Shown piece after piece: positions 21,884-33,504 of a stretch of 64,000 nucleotides of DNA. This DNA is from Hanleya hanleyi. Lineage: Eukaryota > Mollusca > Polyplacophora > Lepidopleurida > Hanleyidae. Each line of letters opens with the position of its first letter. Positions within the stretch are counted from its first letter, which is position 1. The stretch spans positions 1 through 64,000 of the forward strand of contig JAVTVY010039164.1 in the NCBI GenBank assembly GCA_036873755.1, given 5' to 3'. The position numbers were made by a program, and so were the translations under genes. The notes beneath the pieces are model-generated. The model had not been told where the DNA came from. It ran no database searches and was given only the letters and a program-made list of their open reading frames with translations.

Positions 21884-22920
21884 TTTATGTGAAATTTGGC
21901 AACACAATATATCAGCAGCATATAGGTATTCCAATGGGCACTAATTGTGCACCCCTGTTGGCTGACCTGTATCTGTTCTCTTATGAATATGACTATATGC
22001 AGGCGCTTTCAAAAACCGATCCATTCAAAACCCGTTCCTTCTCATTCACCAAACGCTATATAGACGATCTTCTCGCTGTGGATAATCGTTATATAAATGA
22101 CGCAGTGAAGGATATATATCCACCTTCACTGGATTTGAAGGAAACTACAGACAGCCCTACAGGCACATCATATTTAGATCTATATCTCTATAAAAATGAA
22201 GCGGGCATTCTCTCTCGTCGACTTTATGACAAAAGAGACGATTACAATTTCGACATCGTAAACTATCCCTTTCTGGACAGTAATATTCCAGTGGGACCTG
22301 CATATGGCGTATACATATCTCGCTTAGTAGCATTTGCTAGATCCTGTGTTAAATGTGACGATTTTAATCAACGTCACAAAACATTGTTACAGAAACTTAT
22401 AAAACAGGGCTATTCCACCAAACGCCTCCACTCAAAGTTTCTCAAATTTGGCGATACATATCGCATGCTGATAAAAAAATACGAACGTAGCGTGCAAGAT
22501 CTATGGCGCTACGTTTCGTAACTTGTGTCTAATTCCGCTTAACCCGGGGCTAGGGGCCGTATGAACCCATGTACTTCAAGATCCTCATGGTACTCATATG
22601 AACAGTCACAATCAAAGCGTGGCTGAGATACATCAGTCTTTAGATGACGACTTTACAACGAATTATGGATTAAGAATACTGATCAGCGATACGGATTTGA
22701 TATTTTTGGAACATCATGATGTCTTGCCGGCATCATTGAAAACTGTTGACCGCTTCTCTCTTGCAGGAAACAAGCCTATGTTTATGTATACTATGATTAT
22801 CTTTTTGAATTTGGTGCTAATACTGTTATATGGAATATGGAATAGGTCTTTGGATTATGGACGCGGATATTCTCTAATGGACGACGGCTGAATTATGGAT
22901 GACGGACTAGACGCTTGTAA
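21884..22920 (+). mobile_element. young GIPMGTN/YIDD retroelement, 5'-truncated
   Basis: The RT frame is open from the 5' junction to a stop at 22519-22521. It contains VKFGNTIYQQHIGIPMGTNC, YLFSYEYDYMQAL, TKRYIDDLLAVDN (catalytic YIDD), SYLDLYLYKNEAG, a KRDDYNF stretch, GPAYGVYISRLVAFARSC and KFLKFGDTYRML. The N-terminal half with the first catalytic Asp is missing. A 3' region of about 400 bp ends at GACGGACTAGACGCTTGTAA. The domain order and YIDD motif fit Penelope-like RTs, but no GIY-YIG endonuclease follows, so the clade is uncertain. Confidence 0.85.
22778..22891 (+). CDS. short membrane-type frame in the retroelement 3' region
   Basis: An ATG opens 37 codons, MFMYTMIIFLNLVLILLYGI then WNRSLDYGRGYSLMDDG and a TGA. 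It has one hydrophobic helix and a basic, Asp/Gly-rich tail. The same frame is kept in the copy at 49.6 kb, where TGA is TGG and the frame runs on through IMNDGLDAC. Older copies break it. It may be a real accessory frame or only conserved 3' terminal sequence that the RT recognises. Confidence 0.3.
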   Translation: MFMYTMIIFLNLVLILLYGIWNRSLDYGRGYSLMDDG

Positions 22921-22948
22921 TTTTGCACAATCAAGTGTGTTCGGATAG

Positions 22949-23120
22949 GACGCCCCGTTAGTGCCACAGTAAATAAAAATTGAGATTCAGTAATCCAATA
23001 TAACGAATTACTAATCCGTCGTAACGACTTACGCCCCCTAATTCATTATAACGAATTACTTGATTAAAACGGATTATCAGATCTCAATTTCTGGGTATCC
23101 TGTGGCACTAATGTGGCGTC
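22949..23120. mobile_element. 172-bp hairpin MITE
   Basis: The left end GACGCCCCGTTAGTGCCACAG pairs with the right end CTGTGGCACTAATGTGGCGTC, allowing a few mismatches. Pairing continues inward through AATTGAGAT and AATAACGAATTA-type blocks almost to the centre. There is no coding sequence. It lies just after the retroelement 3' end at 22920. Confidence 0.75.
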
Positions 23121-23454
23121 GTTGTTCGGGCGAGTCACGAGTCGGGAGAAGGGATAAAATATTATCTGAACTTGAACGGGATACTGCTGACTGTCAATTT
23201 TTAATCTGCGGTAACATGAATGCCAGAAAGCCCAGATTTCGTGACGAGCGATCCAGTTAACGGAGTGACATATGTTCAACTACCCTTTTCATAGAATCAC
23301 AAGTGATCTGATTACTAAATAGGCAATACAGTTGGTGGCCAATATCATATACCAAAATGTTACCCAAACCTTGCTGAATGTGAATATGACACCTCTTTGA
23401 ACAAACAATGTAAATTCCTTCGAAGTAGGCTACCATCTGTAAATTCGCCGGTAG

Positions 23455-23580
23455 TCAGTGAGTTCATCCGAATCCTTTCGTCGGCAAAATAAGGAGAATC
23501 GTTGACATTAGAATCTTGATTTTTTGCATGAAGGTACATTAGGGGATTGTTACAAGCAAGTTCTGAGCTGACCTACTTTT
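23455..23580 (+). repeat. dispersed repeat with CCGAATCCTTTCGTCGGCAA core
   Basis: This stretch is shared with 45155-45310 (same orientation) and 44440-44575 (opposite orientation). The common core is GAATCCTTTCGTCGGCAAAA, then TTGA..TTAGAA.CTTGATTTTTG and AGCAAGTTCTGAGCTGACCT. It is probably part of a short transposable element. Confidence 0.75.
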
Positions 23581-24429
23581 GATGAAAATATCTGGTGATT
23601 TTTGGATGAAAATCACTGGTGATTCTGACTTGGGCTGTGCCCATCTTAATATTGGCAGGATCTCAACTTGGGGCGGGGGGATTTCCAAGAGTTCAGTACG
23701 CGTCGGAGTCCTTATGCCTACCCTACTTCGTAGGTCCTGTGACGTTAGTCACACTGCCATGTTGGAGAATATAATTACAAAAACAATGGTTCTTGGGACT
23801 GCCAGCAGAAGTACATCAATATTAAACACACAATATTGAAAACCTGTTGAAAAAATTCTGTATAGTATGTTCTACAACCAGGGTATTTCCCTTACTGACT
23901 GCACAAACTGGTTTAGATGTATTAGCTTTTCAAACTAACACAGGTTAGTGACACGGGTGTGACACACAGGTGACACACAACTTTGGAGTGTTCTTCATAT
24001 TGGCTGACACGAATTATCATTGCCTTGGACAATTATTTTGACATAGTAAATGATAAAAAATCTTGCAAAAATGCTTTTCGATAGAATTTTCCTTTATGAC
24101 ATAGTCTTTGTTGTAGCACGGATTTCATAAATTTTTAGGATCATCTTTCAAGAGTGTGTGTTTATTCTTTATTGACTTCTGCTGGCAGTGCTGAAACGCT
24201 TTGTTTCTGTAATTATATTTCCCAATTTACATTGCTTGTTCAAAGGGGTGTCATATTCACATTCAGCAAGGTTTGGGGAACATTTTGTATTGCCTATTTT
24301 GTAATCAGCTCACCTGTGATGCTATGAAAAAAGGTAGTTGAACATATGTCATCCTGGCTAAAAGGACTATTTATCAGGCAGTCCATTTCCACTTTCTTCA
24401 AAAGACAAAATTGCCAGAAAATGGAACAC
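23581..24429. other. no recognised gene
   Basis: There is a small GTGACAC/GTGACACAC cluster at 23940-23980. I see no coding region or mobile element. Confidence 0.4.
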
Positions 24430-24860
24430 AGACGTTACTCAAAGATATACACGACCGTAAGCCGAACTTACTATTGTATGGTCTTAAAGACGGTGAAGAC
24501 GATACAGAATGCCGACTGTGTTTGTTGTTTTCGGGGAGGACCTGTAAATTTCGGACACGGGCGCTAATAATGTTATGTTCGCCACGGTGCATCGGTTGCC
24601 TCAACTCAGGGCTGATAGTACAGACGACCGTCCACATGCCATTATAGCAGCCTTTGTGAAAATTCTGGGCAGGATAACATCCTAAATGCTGCTATTGCAG
24701 ACTTGAGAGAAGAAGAAAAATCGGTGAGGACGGATTTTCCAGTATGCTTAAAAATCAAAGGCACAAAACTCTCAAAATTGACATTTAAACTTGAACATGG
24801 AAACATGAGGAGACGCGAATTCGAAAAGTTGGTGCGGACGTAGCCTTTGAGTAGTTTTCC
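24430..24860 (+). pseudogene. LINE ORF1 (L1/Tx1-type RNA-binding protein) fragment
   Basis: Pieces in three frames line up with an L1-like ORF1 RRM domain. They are HDRKPNLLLYGLKDGEDDTE (24443-24510), NVMFATVHRLPQLRADSTDD and RPHAIIAAFVK (24570-24660), and NILNAAIADLREEEKSVRTD followed by LKIKGTKLSKLTF (24677-24790). The order RKPN.L.YGL, VHRLPQ, RPHAII and K.VRTDFP is diagnostic for the family known from L1 and Tx1 elements. At least two frameshifts are present. The corresponding RT is not adjacent, but an L1/Tx1-like RT occurs at 58.3 kb. Confidence 0.6.
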
Positions 24861-24956
24861 CGCTATTCTCCAATGCAAACTGAGCAAATCTTCAATACTG
24901 ACAAACACCCTTGAAATATGTACGAAGCCAACAAAAAACCGACCGGAATCATCAAT

Positions 24957-25262
24957 GCGTCTGTTTGACAAAATTATTCTGCAATACGCTGTGAATGCTT
25001 TTTGAGGTGCATTCAATTAAAAGCTTGATGTGACGAGGTACGAATTTACATAAGCGGTCTTCTTGGGGTAAGTCAATTGGAACCGTAAACAAAGCCTTTA
25101 TACAAGCCGACACGAAACATTAATGCGTGTGTGACTGTTCTTGGACATCGACTGGTCGTTTCCAGGTTGTTTGACAGAATTATAATGGCATACGCTGTGA
25201 AGATTTCTTCGAGTGCATTTCCACATGCGTTCATTTATAAGCGATCTTCTTGGGGAGGGAAA
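24957..25262. repeat. tandem duplication, unit about 205 bp
   Basis: A block with TGTTTGACAAAATTATT, ATACGCTGTGAA and GCGGTCTTCTTGGGG at 24966-25072 recurs with substitutions at 25168-25257. It follows the LINE ORF1 remnant and may derive from the same element. Confidence 0.6.
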
Positions 25263-25404
25263 ATGAAAATCTACTTGGACATCGACTTCTCTAGAATTTC
25301 GGATCTATCAAAATTGAACGTTAGTCATATGAATTCCATTTTCTGAACATGTAGACATAATAAACCTCAACTCCTCAGAGAGCTTGTCGCATGTGGAGAC
25401 TAAC

Positions 25405-25568
25405 TGGGGAACGCGTGGGGTTCTCGGGTGTGAAAAGGAATAGGAAACCCACCCGTGGGGTCTCGGGTGTGAAAAGGAGTAGGAATCCCACCTGTGGGGT
25501 TTCGGGTGTTAAAAGGAATGGGACCCTACACGTGTGATCTCCGGGTGTGAAAAGGAATAGAAACCAAA
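25405..25568. repeat. minisatellite, about 40-bp unit, 4 copies
   Basis: Diverged units repeat the pattern CGTGGGGTCTCGGGTGTGAA then AAGGAATAGGAAACCCAC. The array runs directly into a molluscan SINE-like tail at 25575. Confidence 0.8.
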
Positions 25569-25574
25569 CGTCGT

Positions 25575-25625
25575 GATATGACTGAAATACTGTTGAAAGC
25601 GACGTTAAATCATATTCATTCACTC
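25575..25625 (+). repeat. molluscan SINE-like tail
   Basis: GATATGACTGAAATACTGTT followed by GCGACGTTAAATCATATTCA and TTCACTCACT closely matches a tail I associate with many gastropod interspersed repeats. It marks the 3' end of the repeat that contains the preceding minisatellite. Confidence 0.6.
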
Positions 25626-26235
25626 ACTGGCATGTAGACATTGCATTTTGGAGCTTTGAATCCGTTATAGCTATTCATAGCTCTACTTATTTTTTACTTT
25701 ATTTCATATACATTTGGAGTTGGTGCTGTCATAAAAAAGGTCTTTCGATTATTGACGCAGAAATTGTTTTATTCGGGACATGCACAAGTGCAGTCACGTG
25801 GTACATTTTGGGTGAGTTCCGGCTGACGGCATATGGGACATAACCTGCGGGAGATTTGACGGTCGCGAAAATAACATTGAAGTCAATGGGAATTCTTTTT
25901 AAAACGAAGTTTTGCAGTTTGATTCTGGTAAATAATATTTCAGAAGTGCATTAGCTTTCAGCAAGACAACTTGTATAATTTTCACTCATATGGAACAGAC
26001 GCTGTCAACGAAAAACTAACGTGCTCCATGCAAATCTTACGACGCCAAACGACCGGAACTCACCCAGCAGGTCATGTGATCCACACATGAGAAAGAGGCG
26101 AATGGAAGACGACTGAATCTGAAATGTCGGATATGAAACGCTCGGTATATTATGATACCTCAAGGCAACGTTTTCTTCATATTTTGCTCTCTAGCATTTA
26201 CCATTAGGTGTTCTGCCATCTTTCAACAGTGACAG

Positions 26236-26590
26236 TACGATACGATACGATACGATACGATACTTTATTTCAACCTTTGTATGGGTACAATGGTCAAGGG
26301 GAGATCACTCCCAACACATAATAAAGAGAACAATCTATTTACAGTACAAAAAAAACAAAAAAAAAAAACAAACAAAACAAAGTAAAACGAGATCAATTTT
26401 AAAGCATGCCAAAGCAAAGGTGATAGTTTATATAGTGCTATGTTCTGGCAGTGGGTCTGGAGAGCTCCTTTGATCTCTGGGTCATCATTTCGTGAATGAA
26501 TTTCCCCACTTGTAGGGCAGTTGATTGATTAACATTTAGTATTTGTGTTACTTTAGCTGTGTCGTCTAGAGAGTTGAAATTTGGGTTGCT
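26236..26590 (-). pseudogene. LINE C-terminal and 3' end fragment
   Basis: The minus strand reads QILNVNQSTALQVGKFIHEM then MTQRSKELSRP (26455-26560), a LINE C-terminal block. It continues through an A-rich UTR to GAAATAAAGTATCGTATCG, so the 3' end is a TATCG microsatellite (26236-26265). Tail microsatellites of this kind are typical of CR1-like insertions. The upstream RT is absent. Confidence 0.6.
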
Positions 26591-27199
26591 GGTGTTCATT
26601 AGTTAGTTCATTAGTACGGGCTATATGTATCAGAGATTATCAGTACCTATATAAATGTAATGTTATTTTCATCGGACTCCTATATGTGAAATAAAATGTT
26701 CAGGTGGTTGCATATTACAAGTGAGAAATGACTACATTGTAGTCAAAACCTGCGGCAGTGACAATAATACAGTGGAAGACATATCAGCGGAGGTAGTGGA
26801 CTTCATATGAGCACCAATTGACCACGTTAGAAAAGAAAAAATGATCTTATTTGCATCTGAATATTATGATTATCAAAACCGGAAATGTTTTTGCCCATAG
26901 GATTATTGATGGGAGATCCACGTGACTTGTTTCAATATTTGTTGTAGAAAAAAGCGCCATCTGCCAAGGCTTTCATTCCAAGGGAAGTAATTTTCAACTT
27001 CAATCCCACAATTGTAGGAATTGCCTAATAGGTCTGATACCATAAATATATATTCACTTTCCCCGTTCAAAATCCGACGATTTTGACTGGTCCGTGCCGT
27101 CTATATCGTTTTGGCAATGTCTTGGTACATGTATCGTGTATGCCAAGTTGCAAAACATTCAGTTCAGCCATTGAGTTTTGCAAATCAAAAAGGCTTTCA

Positions 27200-28045
27200 A
27201 ATATTTGGAAATCCAAACAAATTTCAAGAATTTAGTCATAGCGGAAAAATATACGCTCTTCAGTCTCTCTTCTCGCTTACTTTGCCGAGCAAAATGGAAA
27301 TTTATATTTCCTTCAAAGCTAATTTACGATGAATTTAGTATCACTTGCAGAGCACATACGATTTGTGGCAATGCTATTGGCCTAATAAGGGAATTGCCCA
27401 TTATTAGGAAATTTATTTCTTGGAATGGATTCTCTAGACATGCCGCCAGAAAGTTAGTCGATAATTTAGCAAACAAATACAGCTTACCGAAAGTAGCTAC
27501 CAGGTCTAACAATGGTTACAATATGCCCAAATATGGATAAGACTGCCGTACATTGGTCGGGAAGGGTTCGACAATGCCTCAAGAAACTCAGAAAATATAC
27601 CCTAGGAAGGGCGCGTTACATTGTTTTATGACAAAGAAAACAAATTTCTTTGTCAACAACAAGGACCCCACCCCGACAACATATAGAAGCTCTCCTTTAT
27701 ATGAATGTTCATGTCCAGGATGTGAATCAGAGTACATGGGCAAAACAGACAGATGTTTTATTGCTCGCCTGAAAGAACATGATTCTTCCAAATCCAAGGT
27801 GTTTAACCATGTAAGTCAGTGCGACAATTTTAGTTAGATTCGGCAAATGTTTGATCTAGCAAATGGCTCTTTTAATGATGACCCGATCTCTTTGTTGTCT
27901 CTTATAGAATCAAACACTAAAATTATTGATACAGCAGCTCACTGGTCTCAAGTGTTATTTGTAGAAGCCTTAGTCATACGCCGGCACAAACCAATTTTAA
28001 ACCAAAGATTGAAAGCATCAAAGGATTTAAAATTATTTAGGTAAT
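27200..28045 (+). pseudogene. Penelope-like element 3' part with GIY-YIG endonuclease
   Basis: Three frames carry successive parts. They are a linker with LIRELPIIRKFISWNGFSRH (27390-27450), then KTNFFVNNKDPTPTTYRSSP and YECSCPGCESEYMGKTDRCF plus IARLKEHDSSKSKVFNHV (27625-27815), then EALVIRRHKPILNQRL near 27970. The CPGC...Y.GKT.R....R..EH core is the GIY-YIG nuclease with its preceding CCHH-type Cys pair, the C-terminal domain of endonuclease-bearing Penelope-like elements. The nuclease would nick the target for reverse transcription. The first GIY Tyr is present in YEC and the Gly-Lys-Thr-x-Arg is intact. Frameshifts separate the pieces and the RT is missing. Confidence 0.72.
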
Positions 28046-28549
28046 ATCAGTTATAGATTAACCAGTTTTCTTTTCATAAATTAATCTGTTTATTGTTTCA
28101 TAATTGTATATTCCCATGCGAGTTACAACATTTGTTTGTTTCCATCAATTCTGATCTGGATTTCCAAGATAATTATGTCTATATTATGTTAAAATGACAG
28201 TCCTTATCCACACCTCTTGACATTTAGAAATATTCAATGTAGGTACATACCCACTATATCACCATACTTTATTCATTTATGTACAGTTTACTTAGTTATT
28301 GCCAAATAAGCAGATTGTGTATTGTTTTCATCAATTAGAGTGCGTATTGTATCACCTTAATCACACCATTTGTAGATCGCTGTCAGGTTATCAATTAACA
28401 TTTAACAATTTTCTGAAAATGACAGCATTTTAATATCCGTCCAACCTGACAGACATAATTTACTGGCTTACCTATTCATAAATGTGTATTGACTAAGATC
28501 ACATTATGCCTTGTATATATACTGTGCATATGGAGCTGTTTGTAACTTT

Positions 28550-28592
28550 GTTCTGCTGAAGATGCTATAACTAATAGCGAAATATACAGAAT
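28550..28592 (+). other. hammerhead-like core motif downstream of the Penelope-like fragment
   Basis: CTGAAGAT is followed by a perfect 5-bp stem (GCTAT/ATAGC, loop AACTA) and GAAAT. This resembles the CUGANGA-stem II-GAAA core of hammerhead ribozymes, which are known in Penelope-like elements. There is one extra base before stem II, and stems I and III are not evident. Confidence 0.3.
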
Positions 28593-30062
28593 GACATTGT
28601 CATCCCTATTCGGAGTTGCTTTTCTTTTCTATCACTTTGATCTGTGAAACTATGGAATGGGGGTGAATGCTTTATCGAACTGTCCAAGAGGTATAAGGAC
28701 ACTTTTCACTATTCAAACTGAGGCCTGTGACAGCCTTGATATTCGATAAGAATAATTAATTAGGTTTCTGCATTTACGTGTGTTATCATCTGCAAACTAA
28801 ATACCTTGACAATCTTTTCCATGCAGCAAGTCATTACCAAGAAATGGTTTGCTCCGTCAAAATATATAATTAACTATTTCATTCTTAGGAAATATCATCT
28901 TATCTGACATGTTCGGCCAAGCCTTTGCTAATTTTATTTAAAAAAAAATTAAATCAAATTCTGCAAATAAGAAACATTTCTAGTCAGTATCTATGGATAT
29001 CTTCCTTTACTCAATTGGCGAATATGTTTGCTACTAAGTCATTTCAAAGGGGATTTAACTGTGAAATTTCAGGGCTAGTTCACTAAACAAGATATGTGTG
29101 TACGAGAATAATGTCGAAATGATCACTGTTCTCGATATTATCTTTTGGTACATCAAATTATTGCATTCACGGAAATGACTGCCAAGTGAAAATCAATATG
29201 AAAGGTATCTTAGTATCAAAGTCAAACTCAAAAACCCTTCCAGGAAATCAAGGCCCTAGCTTTTCGACAGTTTTGAGCTTCATATTTTATATAGTACTCA
29301 CGTAGTCTGTAGTCCGTAATTGTTGTTTGGCGAATCGAGTCAGCCCAACATTTTGGGTACCGTATACTATCCGATCAGATCTCAAAATAAACGTTTGTTC
29401 ATTCCTTTTGCAATATCTGCATGGGGTCTTTCCCAGGTTTGCTTATTCCTTGAAATAATAGATCTGGATCTTAAAGACTTCAAACGGATAACGCATTCAA
29501 AATGATCTTGTCAACCTGCCTTGTCTCCTCGCTGAGAGCTCGCCAACATATCGCGCGCATGATGGCATGCATCGCACATGACTGTTACTCGTGGCATGAC
29601 AGGATCCGAAATAAATAGTTTAGGAAGAACAGCTAATTAACAAGTTACATTTATTGCATTCCGTGGTGAAATGGTCTACGACATTTTGAAATGCTGTGGA
29701 ACTGAGCAGCCTTAAAAGGGAGGTGCTCAAACTCTGTTGAGTTTTGGAACTATATCGGCTTAGCGTAAACAGCAACTTGTTAGGCTGTAATGCGCCTGAG
29801 TCAGGGCCGTTTTTTCGCCGAGAAGGAAACGAAGACAAGGAATTTTGAGATAGATTTGATGATAAAATTTCGAATTATTCCATTTGTAGTTGATTATTAA
29901 TTAAAGCTCGCAACATATCAAACTTACTCAACTCGTTTCATAACTTTCATATTAAATAGCCACTCGTGTAAGATCCTCAATTTTTATTGAAATCAAAGCC
30001 GCAGTTGAACAGAACATATACCAAACTCTCCGTCCGTACCACAACTCTTTGATTATTCTTTT
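28593..30062. other. no recognised gene
   Basis: AT-rich sequence. Short open frames on the minus strand at 29620-29838 resemble nothing I know. The next recognisable unit starts at 30063. Confidence 0.4.
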
Positions 30063-32005
30063 ATTCTATTCCGAGAAGAATAAATCTGAAGGCCGACCAG
30101 AAGATAGTCCTGTCTGCATTGGAACAGAACGTTATTGATTGGTCTAAGCGAGAAAAAGTTGAACCTACAGTACTCGTTGATTGGCTGGACCTCACCAAGA
30201 GCAAGGTCATTGAAACAATCCGCCATGTTGACAGCAGTACTCTTCCCCAAGCAAAACAAGTACTGAGAAACCCCAATTCGCAAGAAGTTCTAGCTAATGT
30301 CCAAAGTAAATGCGTCATAGTCCGAGCAGACACAGCTCCAAATAATATAATGTTCATATGTAAATATTACTATTACCAGGTGCTGGTTAAAGAATTGAGT
30401 GTAGACATATCATCATCAAATACGTCTACGTACTCCCAAACTGCATTTACTCTGGAAGGTTTATTTAACAATCACAAAACGTTTCTCAAGGAAAGAGATA
30501 TTTGTATTCCAACCAATCATAACGACATACCTAAAGTATACTGGACTCCCAAAATGCATAAATCACCATACAAAGCTAGATTCATAGCTGGTTCTAGAAG
30601 CTGCACCACCAAGCTTCTTTCAACCCTATTGGCGAGGGCCCTTCAGGAGGTAAAAGAATTTTGGGAAAGGTATTGCGCCACTATTTCTAAGAACTCTGGC
30701 GTTGAATGTATGTGGATATAGAAAAACTCAAAATGTCTTACGGAAGAACTTGATGCTAAAGGTCACATACCGTACAGACATGTATCCACATGGGATTTCT
30801 CGACTCTCTTAAGTTCATTAATAGTATCTGTCTTCAAGAAAACTGATCGCAGATATATTAATGTCGGAAGCCATAAAGCATGCTTTAGCTCTACTACATA
30901 CAAGAGATATCATTCATGGGATGTTTCTTCGTATATAGAGTTGCTTGAATTTCTCATTAAAAATATCTATGTGAAGTTTGGCAACACAATATATCAGCAG
31001 CATATAGGTATTCCAATGGGTACTAATTGTGCACCCCTGTTGGCTGACCCGTATCTGTTCTCTTATGAATATGACTATATGCAGGCGCTTTCAAAAACCG
31101 ATCCATTCAAAGCCCGTTCCTTCCCATTCACCAAACGCTATATAGACGATCTTCTCGCTGTGGATAATTGCTATATAAATGACGCAGTGAAGGATATATA
31201 TCCACCTTTACTGGATTTGACGGAAACTACAGATAGCCCTACAGGCACATCATATTTAGATCTATATCTCTATAAAAATGAAGCGGGCATTCTCTCTCGT
31301 CGACTTTATGACAAAAGAGATGAGTACAATTTCGACATCGTATTAAACTATCCCTTTCTGGATAGTAATATTCCAATGGGACCTACATATGGCGTATACA
31401 TATCTCCCCTAGTAGCATTGCTAGATACTGTGTTAAATGTGACGATTTTAATCAACGTCACAAAACATTGTTGCGGAAACTTGTAAAACAGGGCTATTCC
31501 AACATGCGCCTCCGCTCAAAGTTTCTCAAATTTGGCGATACATATCGCATGCTGATAGCAAAATACGAGCGTAGCGTGCAAGATCTATGGCGTTACGTTT
31601 CATAACTTGTGTCTAATTCCGCTTAACCCGGAGTTAGGGGCCGTATGAACCCATGTACTCCAAGATCCTCGTGGTGTTCATATGAACAGTCACAATCAAA
31701 GCGTGACTGAGATACATCATTCTCTAGATGACGACTTTACATCGATTATTATGGATTAAGAATACGGATCAGCGATACGGATTTTATATTTTTGGAACAT
31801 CATAATGTCTTGTCGGCATCATTGAAAACTGTTGACCGCTTCTCTCTTACAGGAAACTAGCCTATGTTTATGTATACTATGATTGTCCTTTTGAATTTGG
31901 TGCTAATACTGTTGTATGGAATATGGAATAGGTCTTTGGATTATGGACGCGAATATTCTTTAATCGACGACGGCTGAATTATGAATGACGGACTAGACGC
32001 TTGTA
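30063..32005 (+). mobile_element. longest GIPMGTN/YIDD retroelement copy
   Basis: The N-terminal part (30063-30721) is open and holds a helical region, RADTAPNNIMFICKYYYYQV, then PKVYWTPKMHKSPYKARFIA (RT fingers) and NSGVECMWI before a TAG. After a degraded stretch with TWDFSTLLSSL (first catalytic Asp), the frame resumes at about 30880. It continues through IGIPMGTNCAPLLADPYLFS and TKRYIDDLLAVDN to a frameshift near 31420. The C-terminus LWRYVS and the 400-bp 3' region end with GACGCTTGTAA at 32005. No GIY-YIG domain is seen. Both catalytic Asp blocks survive, but the stop, the frameshifts and a shortened segment after the fingers make it inactive. Confidence 0.82.
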
Positions 32006-32032
32006 ATTTGCAATGATGTACAAAGTACTATC

Positions 32033-32270
32033 AGTCGTCATTTGGTTTATCCTCCATGCTCCCAGTTCCCAAAACTGGAAGACCTCAGCCAATAAAAACA
32101 GTATTTAGTCTGAAATTAGAATTGCTCTTGCTGGGATGCAGTGTGTTAGTCACAATGAAAACATGGTCCTGTTTGACAATGACGGTCGACAATAAATATT
32201 TGGCCCTACTGAACCAGTATAGCACGATAGAAATAACAGATCGTCGTCAACAGTGACAGTGAACAATACG
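32033..32270 (+). repeat. dispersed direct repeat, copy 1
   Basis: It is related to 33039-33282 through shared words such as AAAACATGGTCCTGTTTGAC, AATGACG.TCGAC and ATCGTCGTCAACA. Identity is roughly three quarters by eye. The family is unknown. Confidence 0.7.
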
Positions 32271-32463
32271 TTTGTTTTCTTGCTATCAACACGCTGATGT
32301 TCCTGACGGAAGGATACACCAACACAGATACATTTTTCAAAAATCGCAATGGATTTTAAATCGCTTCTATACATTTTTATAGACAAATTATTTACTGAAA
32401 GGTACATAACATAAAAAGAATTTCTGGTGGATAAATTCAACAAAACGTGTGCTCTATTTCACA

Positions 32464-32660
32464 ATGTAATGAAATCTGGCTAAATCAGCGCGTCACTTTA
32501 ATCTATCTGATCTATAATATTCTAAGGCTGTCAATTTAGTTACGAATGTTTATCAGTCTCGCCATTGTATTGAAATCTGGCTAAATCAGCGCATGACTTT
32601 AATCTATCTGATCCATCATATTCTTAGACTGTCGATTTAGTTACATTCTCGCCGCAAGCC
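32464..32660. repeat. tandem duplication, unit about 101 bp
   Basis: GAAATCTGGCTAAATCAGCG, TTTAATCTATCTGAT and TCAATTTAGTTAC-type blocks occur twice with few changes. Confidence 0.8.
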
Positions 32661-33038
32661 ATGCGATGGAAAACGCGGGAAGTTTTGTCCTATCTTTTGA
32701 CATTGTAAAACTTGCCAAGCGTCGGAAAAACAACGATGTGCTGGGAGTGGCGAGTTGTGAATGTAAAGAATCTCACCATTCGTCAGGCGCCGGAGACCAC
32801 TCCGGTGCGTGGCGTGGGGCGACTTTGTCCCCATCGTTTAACATGTAAAAGGTCGCCACTCGCAACGCGGCGGAAAACGTGCCGTGTTTGGCCTTATCTT
32901 TTAACAGGGCAAAACTCGTCACTCGCTTCGCGCCAGAAAAACACCTGGTCGCAGCGGGTTGTGAGTTTTGACCGCCGGAATTTTCCCGGATTTTCTTAAG
33001 TGAGCATTATTTCTCGGCATAATTTGTTATTTCACTGT

Positions 33039-33282
33039 CAGTCGCCATTTTGGTTGATCCTTCATACCCCCATTCCCAAATCCAAATTTGAAGATCTTAA
33101 CCAATAGCATACCATACTAAATCTGAAATCCGATTTGCCCTTGTTGGGATGTAGTATAAAAATGAATATAAAAACATGGTCCTGTTTGACAATGACGATC
33201 GACATTAAACACTTGCTTCTATTGAACCAGTATATCCCGATGGAAATCAATGATCATCGTCAACAACGACGGTGAACAATAC
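33039..33282 (+). repeat. dispersed direct repeat, copy 2
   Basis: This is a second copy of the segment at 32033-32270. The two lie about 1 kb apart, around a tandem repeat and a GC-rich stretch (32650-33000) with repeated CGGAAAAC and CACTCGC words. Confidence 0.7.
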
Positions 33283-33504
33283 ATATAATTCCTCACTCTA
33301 GAAGCAGTGTTTTTGTGCGAAGAATACATTGGTCCTGTTTGACAATGACAGTTCAGTTCCGTCCACTCTCACAGTGTTTTGGTGAGAAAGAAAACATTGG
33401 TTCTGATAGACAATAAATTCTTTGTCTCTACACTGTCTAGAATTTTAGTCCGAATGATTTTTCTTAATCAACTTTTCAAATATAGATCCCAGTTTCATAT
33501 GTAT

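Noticed and set aside
22510..22770. Intron joining the RT to the downstream hydrophobic frame (GTAACT to CTCTTGCAG)
   Set aside because: Splicing there would place the hydrophobic segment in the wrong frame, and the acceptor is not kept in other copies.
24642..25016. 124-codon minus-strand frame
   Set aside because: It is antisense to the LINE ORF1 remnant, which has the recognisable protein motifs.
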